Shown: piece by piece, positions 51,421-64,000 of the stretch | Layout of the letters: each line of letters opens with the position of its first letter | Position numbering within the stretch: position 1 is the first letter of the stretch | Origin: Theocolax elegans | Taxonomy: Eukaryota > Arthropoda > Insecta > Hymenoptera > Cerocephalidae | Assembly (NCBI GenBank): GCA_026168455.1 | Contig: CM047425.1 | Span: forward strand, 23,266,648 to 23,330,647 | Reading direction: 5' to 3' | Length of the DNA stretch: 64,000 nucleotides | Program-made: the position numbers and the translations under genes | The notes under the pieces: generated by a model | Databases searched by the model: none | What the model saw: the letters and a program-made list of their open reading frames with translations, nothing else | What the model was told of the DNA's origin: nothing

Positions 51421-54400
51421 CGTAATACGCTACTGGAATTCTATCATTCCCTTCTTCTTTTTCGTTTTTTTTTCTTTTCCATAAATCGCTCGAATCTCAT
51501 TATCATTCGTTTCAGACCCTACGTTAAATAATGAAAAACCGTTTGGTTCGCTGCTTCTCTCATTTCCGCCGAGCTTAATGATTAAGAATACAATTCTACT
51601 AATTTAGCAAGTAAAATCGAGTTATATACCGTAGAAAGGTAAACTTTAACCTTAAAATACCCTTTTTTTTACTTTTATCTACTGGGGAGTACAACAAAAA
51701 TAAAACACTAATTTAATATATTAATAATCATCTTGCACGCGCCCTTATATAAATTATAATGCTAGAGTACGTTATTTAGAGTACGGAACGTTTATTTAAA
51801 TTTTATATTCTAGTTCAATGAATTCGATAGATATGATCAATTGAAGCCAGTAAGCGTTTTATCGATATTCCTTCACCTTTTTAGGTCTTATAATATTTTT
51901 CAGTTACTATTTTATTTATTCTATAATATTTGCCGATATTTTTACGATATACTCGAATATTATTTATATTTTTTAGGAGTCAATTGCATTATTTCATCAT
52001 CGTATGTATTTACATTATTTCGAATGTTTGCTATTCACGATAGTTGTACACTGTGTTGATATTATTAAATTACTTGTCGGTATAGGTATTTACTTTCATT
52101 TGCACACACGCACGCACACGCACGCACATATACACACTAGCGCCCACACGCAGGTAAATATTAATTTTTGTTTTTTGTTTTGTTTATTTATTCGCATTAT
52201 CATATTATAATTTACAACTTAATGCTAATTATGATAATATAGAGAATCGAGTTAATAATTTAATGTTATTTATTATTTCTTACTTTTACTGTAATGAATT
52301 CTGTAAAGAATAAAAAAAGAATTTTATACTAATTCTATACATTAAAGTAAAATTTTAACACGTGGTCAAATATTCAGATTATAATTAAGAAGCTTTAAGT
52401 TTGTAAATGGAAAAATAAATAATCAGAGGTAGATGCAGTTCAATTCAAATATTTAACGAAAATTCAGAATCAATGTATATTTTGTTTAAAGAAATTCGTT
52501 AATTTGAACCGCAGTTATTAAGGGAATACAAATCCAGAATTTAGAATTTAAATAGATTATTATGCAAAGTTTTTATAATTTTGTTTCAATTTCTTCAAAC
52601 TAAGAAATTTCAGTTTAATTTTAAAAATCGATCTTAGTTATTCAGAACTTTAGTTAAAATGCCGTTTGAATGACTATTATATATTCAATTGTTTGTAACG
52701 TAAAGCTACTTAAAAAATGCGATAAAATGCGATGTGATTTGCGTTCTTTCGGAAACAGATTAACCTTTTTTAATTATAGTTTTGATGTATCGTCAGGTAT
52801 TCTGATAAACATCAATTCAGACAGTAACTTTACCATATTTTTTTTCTTTTAAAGCTTTAAATCTTTACAGATTGATTCGTTACGTAAAACGATCTATTAA
52901 TTTTTACATATAACGTTTGCATATTTTGTACAAAGTATTGGTATAATTTAAACGATGAGATCACAATTCGTAAGAAAGGTATGTACATAGTGACAAGCAA
53001 TTATGTTTGATTCGGCTATTAATTCTTGCATACAGACAGAAAGTTAAAGATTTTTAATTTCTAATAGAACTAACGAGAAGGGCACTTGATTTCTGGAAAC
53101 GATTTTTTTTGAAATAGTGAAATACGATTCTTTTGTCCGAATAAAAAGATTCATGTCTATAGGTGTTTGGTCCAATGAATCCTAGTGGTAAAAATATTCG
53201 ACCTTTTCGAATATATATAGAGAGAAAACTAGGGCCTAACGAAAATAGAAATCACTCGAATTCTATAAACAATTTTCAATCTCCAATCGGAAAAAAGAAA
53301 ACTCGTATACTCACATTTGATTTGCTTAAATAGCTCATATATTTCCAAAGTTACGTTTGATTAATGTTGTTCACGGGTTTTTCCAGTGATGAGTACTATA
53401 TCGATTTATACAATGTACATGCATAATATTTTCTCCTAAATCAGTTGCTTTGCTAACTTAACTAATTTAAGCGGATACCAATATTTACTCATTTTTGTAG
53501 TATAACGAAAAAAATTGATAACCATCAGGATTTATTATATTTAATGGTTGGTATATTTCAAGTGTAAGATTAAAAAGATTGCCACCAAAAGTATGCTTCT
53601 TGCGGAAACAACTTTGTCTTGAGGGAAGAATATTTTGAATTTTTGCCCATCATTGGCAAATATTTTTAATTATTTTAAATAATTTACATAAAACTAATGG
53701 TAACGCAACTGAACGAATATACTCTTTACAAAATTAACATTTTGTTGTATAAATCGGTTGAAAGGAGTTTAAATGTAACAAATAATTTTTTTTATTATAT
53801 CATAGTCTGTTCCATATTTCATGCTAGTTATAGCGTTTCGCATGCTAGAAGCTGCGTTAGGTTGGCAAATGTACAATCTGATTCAAGAAAACTATTTGGA
53901 TTACAGGTAGGGAGGATTTCGAGATTTGTGGGAACCTGTGAAGGGCAAATTTCATCGAGGGTTTCCAGTTCATTGTTTATTTGTAAGTTTTCAGTTAAGT
54001 ACGAAGGAGAGACCTTAATCCATCTATTTTTTTTATATATTTTGGCTCTACACCAAATGCAGCGATTGTTAGTTCGTAAATTTAATTCTTTATCGAATTC
54101 AACACATTTTTTTTCTTAAAGGTTATTTTTACTAAACCGTTTAATCTTTTATAGATAATGAACTCGTATAGATTTTTGGACTTTTCCCATTATTTGAAAG
54201 CGGCATTTCTTTGCCTTTTAACAATGTCGCATTCATTATCCCACTACGCCACGGGATTAAAACTTTTGGATTGACAATTTTTTTTTGTAGAGCCAAGTAT
54301 CCGAGTATCAAATTTATAAAACAATCGCTTCGTTCGTTAGCGAAAAGGGTTTCATATTTCTATTGTAAGGAATAATAGTATTTATGTTTAAGGTAATTAT

Positions 54401-54957
54401 CTATATATGATTCTCCCAATTAATTAAAACCGCAGTTACACTATCATTTACTGGTATAATGTAATCGTATCAGTTATATTTGTAACCGTGCTTTCGGCTA
54501 TGTGAATATCGGCGTGCGCAAATGGTTTTGATTTGTATTAAGAAGGGAGAGGGGAGGACGCTAATCGTCGATACCGAGGTATATTGTGCGATAGTCTAGG
54601 CACAGAGAGCGTTTCCGTGACCGATGGAGGTTCACGGCTCCACCAAAGCTTTTCCTATGTATTTTGGAAAATTGTTATGATCGATTTTCCGATAAATCTG
54701 GAAAATTTGCGTTTTTTTACAATGAAAAATTCCTTTCTTCGTCAAAATACATAAGGATAATATATTTATAATTTTTTCGGTACAATACACCGTTTTTTGT
54801 ATAAAAAAGTTATAAAAAAAACTTGGCAAAATAGCAAATTTTATAATTTTTACGGCTCAATTTAAATTCAATAAATTATTCTTTTGTTAGTTATATTTAT
54901 CGTAAACTACTTACGAAACAACCTACAGTTGGTGAAAAAATTTTTTTTCCAGATTAC
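51421..54957. other. AT-rich spacer
   Basis: A CA/CACG repeat lies at about 52103-52137. The 140-codon plus-strand frame at 53697-54119 is the longest single-exon + frame outside GC-rich DNA. Its translation has no recognisable motif and a length expected by chance in 64 kb, so it is not called as a gene. Confidence 0.4.
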
Positions 54958-55600
54958 GAGACTCGAGAGAGACGCTAACTCCATCGTTCGTCAGATCCCC
55001 ATGGACATATACTTGACCGCCAACAGCTTCTTAATTATTTTAAGAGTGTAAAAATAATAAAATGTAAACAGACAAACATGCCCTATTTATTCCTTCTTTG
55101 GAGGAATAGTAGAGTGATACATTAATTGTCGAAAAGACTGTATATCTATGTTTGATTTGGAAATCTTATCATCATATATAATATTATGTTTACTAATACA
55201 GTTAAAGAGTTTCTCTTTGTTACTGTCACTTTTATTTAAGTTCTAGCTGGTATGATGAGCGTTAGAATCCCCTAACATCAAACATCGATCATTTCTACTA
55301 CTATTGTACAAAATCATATCCCATTGTTCTAGTGTCAAGTAGACTAAAGCAGGTATTTCTATATTAGCAATTCTAATTTCACATAATTCAGCAAATCCAC
55401 AATTAACATTCCTCGTATCTTTACATGCAATATTTTTTTGTATTAATAGTAAAATTCCACTTCTAAGCCTATATCTTTTCTATCTACATTATATTTTTTT
55501 ATTTGGAAAGTTTATGTTAACAATTGAGGGAGTAAGCAATAATTCAAAACGCACGTAATATTAACGTTACTTAATGTAGGTTTGAATTATTTACGATGAA
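54958..55600 (-). pseudogene. Decayed non-LTR retrotransposon endonuclease fragment (LINE, I/Jockey/R1-like)
   Basis: Reading the minus strand gives an APE-type endonuclease region in broken frames. First comes a piece resembling the conserved GGGILLLIQKN segment (near 55450-55430), then NCGFAELCEIRIANIEIP, then LGDSNAHHTS at about 55275-55243, matching the catalytic GDFNAHH motif. About 84 codons further on, WGSD at 55001-54990 matches the conserved WGSDH motif. TAG follows HHTS and at least one frameshift is needed, so the copy is dead. No reverse transcriptase is seen on the 3' side (below 54958), so it is also truncated. Motif order and spacing are as expected for this endonuclease. Confidence 0.75.
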
Positions 55601-58399
55601 TAAAATGTCTGATATACCAAAAACCTATTTTTAGATTTTAAGACTAGCAGAGTACCATTTTTAAAGTAATTCAGCATCAGTTTTAGTCGATGGATCTATT
55701 TACATATTACCATTTACCTATATTTTATATGCTTAAACATTTTTGTTATACGAGCCTTTAAAGTGAGTACGATCTATTACATGGACGTAGATATTGCGAA
55801 GAATTTTTATGAGATAGGTGTTATCATCTGTATATTGCCTTGCTTTTTTTCTATACTAGTATTCTCATGTGTTCTAATTAAAAGTTATGTTAATTTATTG
55901 TATCAAGAGCGTACTTTTCTGCATCAGTAATAAGAAAATTTTTTACTCGAGAATGTTGGAATTGCATTTAATTTAGTGTACACTTCATTCAAGAATAAAA
56001 AATTACTAAAGGGTCTTGTGCGTTTATTTTTTGATTGGAATCACTCAGAAAATGGTCCTTTTTATAGTTTTTTTATAAACAAAATAATTAATTTATAAAA
56101 CAATCCTATGCGCCAGGCATTTAGGCATATTTTTCAATATACCTACATTTTTCCAGATGTTTAAATTGATAATTTTAGTAGAATGTTTAGCTTGTAAGTT
56201 TATATTTTTTTATTAATAATTATATCGTTGTTAGTTTGTTCGTTTATACAGAACTGCGCTTCATGTAACATTTTTGCTACTTTCTTCGTATGAAACTGCA
56301 ATGTTACTGCGTATTTGAACTTTACAGTAGTCAGAATTGCTCATTTTCGCTAGTTAATTGTTTGATGCACGCATGCAGGGCTTTCGCACTATCTCCTTAA
56401 CAATGCTCACTCACTATATAGTACAGTACAAATCATGTATAGATGCCAGTCACTTAAATTGTAAATACAATGATCCAAATTCGAATGTTACTGACACGTT
56501 ACTGTTTTCAAATGATTATAATTTAATATCATAGTGTATAAGTTCACAGTACAACGCATCTTTATATGTATCTATACGTACAATAATAATATTTATATTA
56601 AAATATACATAATTTTAAATAAATAAACCAATTAAATATTAAATCCAATATTGACGGAATTTTTTCAAGTATTTTACGAAACTTTACTGGGTTTTCAGGT
56701 AATAGTTATCTCGATATTTATTTTATTAGTCGAATTAAGCTACCTATCCGTCGCATCAGGTGTGGGAATAAATATCCTATCAAGTCAAGGAACGAAGGTT
56801 GTTTTATGTGTCTGATTTAAAAGCTTATTACATCTGTCAAATATTGTACTGATAAAATTACTGATAAGATTTTTTTAATAACGAGGATAGTCTGAGCGAT
56901 TTTTTCTTCGGGTCAATTCTACATTCATGAACGTATAGAAGTTTCAAAGAAACATATAATATCTTATAAAAAATTTTAAAACAAATCTTACACGGTAAAT
57001 AACTATACATATAGAATATTTAAAAATGAAACGCATTCAGGTACATTTACGTATAATAATCAGATATACATTTTTCTTCTATAAAAGACGATAATTTTAA
57101 CAGTAATGAAGTATATTTTAACTATATATTCATTCATGAAGATTCATTAGGGAAAAAATGTGGCGCACTAACAAAATTTATAAATACACGGAAATTTTAA
57201 GCATTTTTGCGAAAGCGAATTTACATATCCGATACCTACGTCTTTAATCTCAACATATATATAAATTAAACGGAAATGACACGAGCCTTTTGAAATTCTA
57301 GTTTATTTTGGTTAAATAATGCAAATTGATGGAGTAAAAGTTTCTCCGACCGCCCGCAATTATTTAAATTACTGCATTTCGTTAAAAAACTACACTTAAT
57401 ATAATTTGATTTACATAAAAATTTATACAGCTCTTGAGCAAATAATCGTAAACTTAGGTGGAAATTTTCAGTGACTTAGCTAGAAGCTTTTTAAAGCTGT
57501 CATAATCACAAAAAGAAATATTTATACGTGCCCATTGCATTACGCCCACAGATAGACCGATATTTTAATATTGATACAATTGATATCTTAAACACACTTA
57601 ACATTTATAAATCAAATTTAAGTTAGGAAATATTGTTTATGATTGCAACAACCACTATTATTACAACGAAAAAAACACATCGAGCTTTTAATTAGCTTAA
57701 AATCGAAGTCGTATAGTAACGTTGACTTGCTTTCTGTCGTACTATTCTTTTATTTATAATGACAATTCGAATAACTAAGAGCGCAGTGAATGTAAGTATC
57801 AGTTATTAATGATATGGACATGTAATATAGTCTCGAGCATTACGTGTAACATCATATATAAAAGATTACATAGACAAAAAACCTGATAAAACATGCACAC
57901 TAAATTCTTCGAGATTCCTTCCGTTCTAATATTTTTGTAGTTGATACATTAAACAAACTTGCATTCAACGATGCTTATAAAATTTAACTTTTGATGAAAA
58001 ATGTATATATGTACATAATTTAATTACTAAGCTTTAACCGGATGTTCTACTTCTACAAATACACCTACTTCCTATATCTATATACGTATATACGTGCTGC
58101 ACGTGTGTGTGTGTGTGTGTGTGTAGTGCATATACATGCATATATAGATAAAGTTATAAAAACGAGCTAATACATTATGCAGACTGCGGACGTTTTTTCC
58201 GATAACGAGTTAATTCGTCATGAATACCAAAGTAATTTTTTTCAATTATGAGATAATTTGTCGTGTCCATTGAACATAATATTTTTGTTTCTTTTCAATA
58301 TATCACAATGAATAATGCAACAATTAATGCCGAGCTAACGTAGAACGTATACCACTGAATTTTTAAAGATTTCCGTATATCGAACGGTCGGGTCAATTT
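55601..58399. other. AT-rich spacer, possibly with more LINE remains at its left end
   Basis: A minus-strand run at about 56030-55905 is open for roughly 40 codons and could be further 5' LINE sequence, but has no diagnostic motif. The remainder is AT-rich without recognised features until a GT repeat at 58103-58124. Confidence 0.35.
58103..58124. repeat. (GT)n microsatellite
   Basis: About 11 GT units in sequence. Confidence 0.9.
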
Positions 58400-58720
58400 T
58401 TAACTTTCGGCTCGAATGATTAGATGCATCCTTTCAGTTTGCTTTCGCCATACAGGTTGTAAGCCTCGTTTGTAAATTTTCGAGAGTTACTTTCGCGAGC
58501 GACGCGGAAACGCCAGCTAATTCAGACAAATTAGCATCCCTCGTGAGACTTTATCTGCATAGGGGTGTGTGGAAACATGTAGTCCTGGCTAGTTGATCAT
58601 GCACAGCCCATCTGCGTGTATACGTGTGTGGGTGTGTGTGCGCGCGCGCACCCTGTGGTTCGCGTATAGTCAAGTTCACACGTATATGTACCTTCACTCA
58701 AACTTTTCTTGCGCGCGTAT
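58400..58720. promoter_or_regulatory. GC-rich island with Z-DNA-prone tract
   Basis: CpG-rich patch containing 20 bases of strictly alternating purine and pyrimidine at 58632-58651, half GT and half GC. No coding-like frame. Confidence 0.25.
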
Positions 58721-60150
58721 ATCCAGTTTTGCATTTTAATCGTTACTATATTATTTGACGAGAGACTGAAAGTTCTACGTTATATTTAGACAGGACATTG
58801 TGAAAATTATAGATTAGTTCTGTAAATCGTCCTTATTTCATACAGCTTAAGCTTGCGTTTAATTACAAATAATTTGTTATATGTTGCTCTTTTTAACCGT
58901 TTTTCAAATAAAAAACTATTGTTATAGGTATATTTTGGTGTTGAAATTTTTTTGTCTATTCTTAGTATCTTCTTAACGAGTCGTAGATTTCATAATTCAA
59001 AGTCACCGAGACTTTTAAAAAGGTTTTTAAAGATTTAGCTAACTTACGAATTAATTTCCATTAAGTTTCGAATTCTAAAAGATTTTGATCCATTACTTAC
59101 CTGAAAAAGCTTATTTCACCATAGATTTATGTGTTTTTTATCGTATTCAAGTTAAGGTCGTTTTATATATATTCTCTTCATTTTTTGGAGGAATACATTT
59201 TAAGTGTTAATGTCGACATCAAAGTAATTTTGTGACAGACAATTTTCGGGACTACATTATTAACTATTTAAAATGTAGATTGAATGCAATAATAAAAGTT
59301 ATTTTTAATTGCCTAAGGTTGCACAAGGAAAATTTATGGGTCCTATATACAGCTTAGACCTGCCTATCTCGATCTATTTTTGATCGTCGAACACGTTGTT
59401 GAGGTTAATTTATTACCTTCAGATTGGTTTTATTCACTGTATTCTGTATATTTTGTAGATTACTACGGAATAGTGAGTACATTTAAATTCCGTCAATGAC
59501 ATATTCACGAACACGAGAACATTTTATAACGATTAAGAATACACTTTATTTACATTACCAATTTGTTACTTTCAAAAATGTTTCCAATATTCAAGGGTAT
59601 AGATAAAAATGTTGGTTCATGCGATCACTGTTAAAACTACTATAATTTATATATACCCTCTTTTGAATTAAATGATTAAAATAAAAAGTACAAGTTTGAA
59701 CGTCAATATATAAAATAATAAATCTATTTCTTCCGAATGATAATGTGTAACAGCAGGTATAATAGTATACAATAAAAGTGAGATTTCAGATAAAAGTGAG
59801 TTTAATATCAATTATATCTACGAATCACAAAGAGCGAGGTATATTCACGCTTTTATAAAACACATTAGACAGTATGTTACTATTATTTAAAAGACTTGAA
59901 TAATGTACGAAAGGATGAATTAATTAATCTTTGAGAGTAACTGGACCAAAGTTAAAATTTTGACGCGTGTCTGCGCGAATGCGAGTTTGCTATTATATGC
60001 GAATAGTGTGTGCCTATTCTTAATATGGTAAAATTAAGAAAACACGATAAATAATAAATGGAATGAATGGAAATTGAAATGAAAAAGGAAAAGATGAAAA
60101 AAAGGTGTCCGAGCAATGTTTAATAAAACATTGCCATTACTTGGAATTAC
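58721..60150. other. AT-rich spacer
   Basis: No gene or element recognised. Confidence 0.5.
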
Positions 60151-60980
60151 AATGCAGATTCGTAAAAGATTTATTCGAAGCCTCGCTCTCCAACTTGATT
60201 TGTCTACGAAGAAGAAGAAGGAGGAGAAGGAGGAGAAGGAGGAGGAAGCGCATTCCTCGAGCGATGGCAAATCGATGCATAGCCTCAAATAGTTGGCAAG
60301 TATTTACAAGTGCCTTGGGACTCTTTAATTTATATCTACACGGGGTGTTGGCTGAGGGTAGAAAAACGACCATCAAGTTATCGATTGTCGAGAATCGTAA
60401 ATTTGTGACCGACCGATTTGTAACCGACGTTTAAACTCTTTCCACTTGTGAACAGACACCTTAGCACCCTTAACGTAATTAAACTCTATTCGCCAAAAGA
60501 AAGGAGAGATGAAAATAAAGGTAACAAAAAATTTGGTACTGCGTGTGTGTAATAAATTAGACGACAGGTGCATATTGGAGACAGTTGGACGACAAGGAGA
60601 CAATAAAGTTGGCGAAGGTGAGGAACGACCATTTAGCTTCTCGCGTGTGCCCTTCGCTGATCTGGAAATTCGGTGGAAGACTTGCCGACCACTAGCACCG
60701 ACTCCGCCTCTATTCTCTAATGTCTCTAGCCTCCTGCGCACCAGCTTAACTTACACAAACGTCCTTACCTCTACTCTTATAATTACTCTTCTCGCGTACA
60801 TACTAATAAAGCTTAAATGGCTTCGCTCTCTGCAAGATCTTTGTGATTTGCGATTTCGCCATGTCGTGCGGCTTGCGGGCAGCGCGTTATTGATTTATCT
60901 CTCTGTTACAAATTCTTGGATTTACCTGTTACCTACTCTAACGTCAATTTATATTTTTCATAATATTTTTTATTAATACC
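60151..60980. promoter_or_regulatory. GC-richer island with purine triplet tract
   Basis: A GAA/GGA purine tract lies at about 60207-60248, flanked by more balanced sequence up to 60900. Open frames of 109 and 155 codons on + (60105-60434, 60509-60976) and 122 on minus (60373-60741) overlap one another and show no known domain. The 155-codon frame ends in a hydrophobic, Leu/Tyr-rich stretch like translated spacer. Regulatory DNA or a non-coding exon is more likely than a protein. Confidence 0.25.
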
Positions 60981-63247
60981 GCTAATATCAGAACTGAATT
61001 TTGTCGCAACGAGTCGCATTTTAATTCCGAGATAATCAGATGTGCAATTATGTTTTTTTTTGGCAAATTCACAAAGAAAGTAATTACATCGATTTTTAAT
61101 AATTAGTGCAATTTCGTTTTCAACGGCCAATCGATCTTCCATTTAGCATGGATGCACTCGGTTAACCCAATAGCAAGACAAAATTGTTGTTTATTATTAT
61201 CGTGAATGTAAATTAAAGGGGGTATAATTTCATTTTTCGAAAATTAATTTGCATACCTCGTTTAATATAATTACAAGAAGTTGTTTTAAAATACAAGAGC
61301 TGCCAACATGTTTTTCGAAATAATCAACTCGCAATAAGCCTAGTACCCAGCTAGGAATAGTACACGTAAAACTTGGTGCATACACGTATACCCCCATGTT
61401 TGTTAACAACTGAACTTCTTTTTCATGTAAATAATGCATCATAAAAAGTATTATTAAAAATAGCTACATCAACATTATTTCGATGCGAAATTTTCATTCA
61501 ATTAGAATATTGTATAAACGGGCAAATACACAAATTTTATATAATATTAATATTTTTTAAGGTTTCAAGGTTAAATAAAACATAATTCTTATTCACTGAA
61601 TAGGTTAAACAAATAATTTTGTTAATTTCACCTAAAACCATTTAAATTTTTTAAATTCGACGCATGCCTTATTATTTTGATTGAAGTTAAGGCATGTACG
61701 CGTATTTTAGAAGTAAATAATACTAAACAATTTATAAAGTTCAAGTTGAAGTTTAAATTTTCACTTTAAGTTGTTATTTTAAAGCTACAATTATATTCGA
61801 GTTCTCGATTCAGAAAATTGGATTATCAAAGTGCAACTATAAACTGACTTTGTGCCTAAAAATACTTTCTAAAATTATGTACATATTATTTTGATAACTT
61901 AGTTTCTTCTATTTCTGTAACGATTTAATCGATTAATTATGAATTTATTCGTATAGCATTATACCCGCAACGTTAATATTTCTTGTATATTTAAATCATA
62001 AATTTGTTAAAAATCGTTTCTTCTTAAAGGAAATGATATTTTTTTATTCGTTTTTTATTCGTTGAGTCTTATAATATTATAATATTACATTGATATCATG
62101 TTGTATGTAATTATACAGCGCGTATTAACATTATATGCACAAAAAGATACTTATCTACAATAATGAAAACATTATCATTCTCGGTCAATAATGAAAACAA
62201 AATAAATAATTCAATGTATAAAGGCAGGGTTGAAAAAAAAAATTATCTGCAGGCGTTGTTATATAAAAAATTTCCACGCATATAAATTGCGCATTAAAAA
62301 CGAAATCAATAAGTGAATTTTTATGTTCCATTGCAAAAGAATATTATTTTTTAACGATATGCGAAAGGAAGAATAAAAGAAAAATATCGTAGTAATGGCA
62401 TGAAAATTGACAGTGAGTACGTGCAAGGAGAGTGAGAGGGAGCTGTAAAGAATAGCGTCGATATCGCATCCGAAGGTAAAAAAATCTCTTGCTGCCGTTA
62501 TTCATAAAATTTTTATCCGGAGACAGCAAAGGAAGGGAAATATAGTTTCCTCCTTGATATAGCCACAGGATTCTCTAAGTCCAGGTTATTAATCATGACT
62601 TCTCGCGGAACATGTAAACTAGTACGATGTCGTATCACCGTGCCATTTAATTAATGTCGTTCCAGTGATCGAGAAGAATAGCTTACAATCACGTCAAATT
62701 TATTGTTTACGACTCCACTCGGTAATTGAGACTTTTTTCCTCGAGATATTTTAATAGTAAGTGGAATATAATACCAATTGCATAGTCTCGGCATTACACC
62801 TACTTCTTCCTTTTATGTATATATATCTATATTTATTCTTCCAATTAATAAAAAAGAAACAAATTTTTATACCGCGTTACCATGCAAGGTAGATTGATCG
62901 ATAAAGACGAATTTATATGGTCATTAAGCAGCGACTTTAATAACACCGTTTCTTCGCAATATTAATGGGTTATTAAAGTATTTTTAAATAATGCTAAACA
63001 GCATTGTAGCGTTACAAGTTAATTGCAATTAGTTGTGGGTAAGACAACGTAAATGTCGTTACGTACAAAGCGGTGATGCGGTAATACTATTTCCTTTAAG
63101 TACCGTAGCAACCATACATTTCAATGAGACTCCGTTTCGAATGAAATATTACGTATAGAGTATTCCTTTAATTCAACTTATACTCCCTCATAATATCCTT
63201 ATTTGACATCGCTAGACTAACACGTCTATATACCTATACGGATAAAC
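60981..63247. other. AT-rich spacer
   Basis: No coding-like frame or element recognised. Confidence 0.5.
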
Positions 63248-63375
63248 CAGAGTTGACAAATGATAAAAGTGACTACTTTTTATAGGAAAATTTACGAGAC
63301 ATATAGTAAATATTAATAGGTATGTGGTAAATTTTCCTATAACAAAATAGTAATTTTTATCATTTGTCAAGTCTG
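63248..63375. mobile_element. 128-bp MITE with about 48-bp inverted repeats and hAT-like ends
   Basis: The left arm (63248-63295) and the reverse complement of the right arm (63327-63375) match at about 43 of 48 positions with one indel, leaving a loop of some 30 bases. The ends begin CAGAGTTGACAAATGAT and CAGACTTGACAAATGAT; CAG-type termini are common in hAT elements. The 8-bp flanks (GGATAAAC and TCTCTTCG) do not match, so no target duplication confirms the superfamily. There is no coding capacity. A hairpin RNA from this locus is possible. Confidence 0.65.
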
Positions 63376-64000
63376 TCTCTTCGTTACTAAACAACATTGT
63401 CATTTTTACTAGAAATTTTTTCTTCGTTGTATTTTTTAGTCACGTAAAAATAAATAGTTATCATTACAGGTTACCATTACCTAAGACATCGTATAGTAAC
63501 ACATTAAAATAGTGTATTACTTTTATGTATAAATATTTTTTGATACTTTAAATTTTTGTTGTAAAATAATTTCTTAATTTTTAATAGTAATTTACTTATT
63601 AGCCATTAATTAACTCATTCGATAAATCACTTTTTTTAAATTTTAGTGTTTGAAAGAAAGTTTGTCAGCTAAGGAAACAGCTGAAAACTTTGTAGATCGA
63701 AGTTGTGATTAACGCTGTTCGCATTGTCAGCGCAGCCACGCTCTACTTTAACATTTTTTTTTTTAAATTACGAGCAGTTGAGGTGATCAAATCAACTTTT
63801 CCTAAGTTCCTGCGACACCTCGTCGTGCAACAAGCTATATTTTCACACGCGATTTGAATAAACGAATATAAAATTGACAATCACGTATTTTGGATCAATA
63901 TAATTTGATTATAACTTTCCTTAAATGTTAATGAAGATTGTCGTTTACACTTGTGGATTACTTATTTTTTAACGAGAATCAGGGCATTGCGGAGTGCGAA
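63376..64000. other. AT-rich spacer at the window end
   Basis: Nothing recognised. Confidence 0.5.

Noticed and set aside
53697..54119. 140-codon single-exon + frame
   Set aside because: No domain or coding bias; a frame this long is not unlikely by chance in 64 kb of both strands.
54958..55053. Apparent + strand coding exon after TTTTTTTTCCAG
   Set aside because: The stretch translates well on + but the same bases encode the WGSD end of a LINE endonuclease on the minus strand, whose motif order and spacing explain it better.
60509..60976. 155-codon + frame
   Set aside because: Overlaps other long frames in a GC-richer island and ends in spacer-like hydrophobic translation; no family resemblance.

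Overview
This window looks like an AT-rich, CpG-tolerant animal nuclear genome. It is most likely an insect and plausibly a hymenopteran; this is inferred from base composition, abundant microsatellites, GC-rich islands in very AT-rich spacer, intron style and LINE type, not from a marker gene. There is no operon structure, no tRNA or rRNA gene that I can recognise, and no CRISPR array.

One protein-coding gene is well supported, on the + strand at the left end. It has a 5' leader with (GA)n and (AGC)7 tracts and no ATG between 184 and 675. A first coding exon (676-783) is followed by a 9.2 kb intron with canonical GTGAGT...TTTCAG borders and a terminal coding exon (10023-10316). The product is 133 residues, Ser/Thr/Pro-rich, with a basic amphipathic C-terminal stretch; I do not recognise the family. 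The TGA stop is followed in the same frame by 61 more sense codons of similar Ser/Pro-rich character, making it a candidate for stop-codon readthrough. The first intron holds three perfect CRE palindromes (TGACGTCA), two of them arranged with a TATA-like box, and a group of CACGTG E-boxes.

From about 13 kb to the end I see no convincing cellular gene. Most of it is AT-rich spacer broken by islands of higher GC and CpG (near 19.4, 25.5, 27.3, 33.1, 39.0, 42.9, 43.5-44.4, 45.4, 51.2, 58.5 and 60.6 kb). These look like regulatory elements or non-coding exons rather than coding sequence. Two of them carry the same 12-bp kappaB-like palindrome, one carries a MEF2 consensus, and one carries a strong G-quadruplex tract.

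Mobile-element traces: a block of different texture at 28.6-31.9 kb contains a 128-bp piggyBac-like MITE flanked by TTAA. The MITE splits a minus-strand open frame that becomes continuous when the insertion is subtracted. A decayed non-LTR retrotransposon endonuclease fragment lies on the minus strand at 55.0-55.6 kb. A 128-bp MITE with hAT-like ends lies at 63.25-63.38 kb, and a possible related end lies at 17.83 kb.
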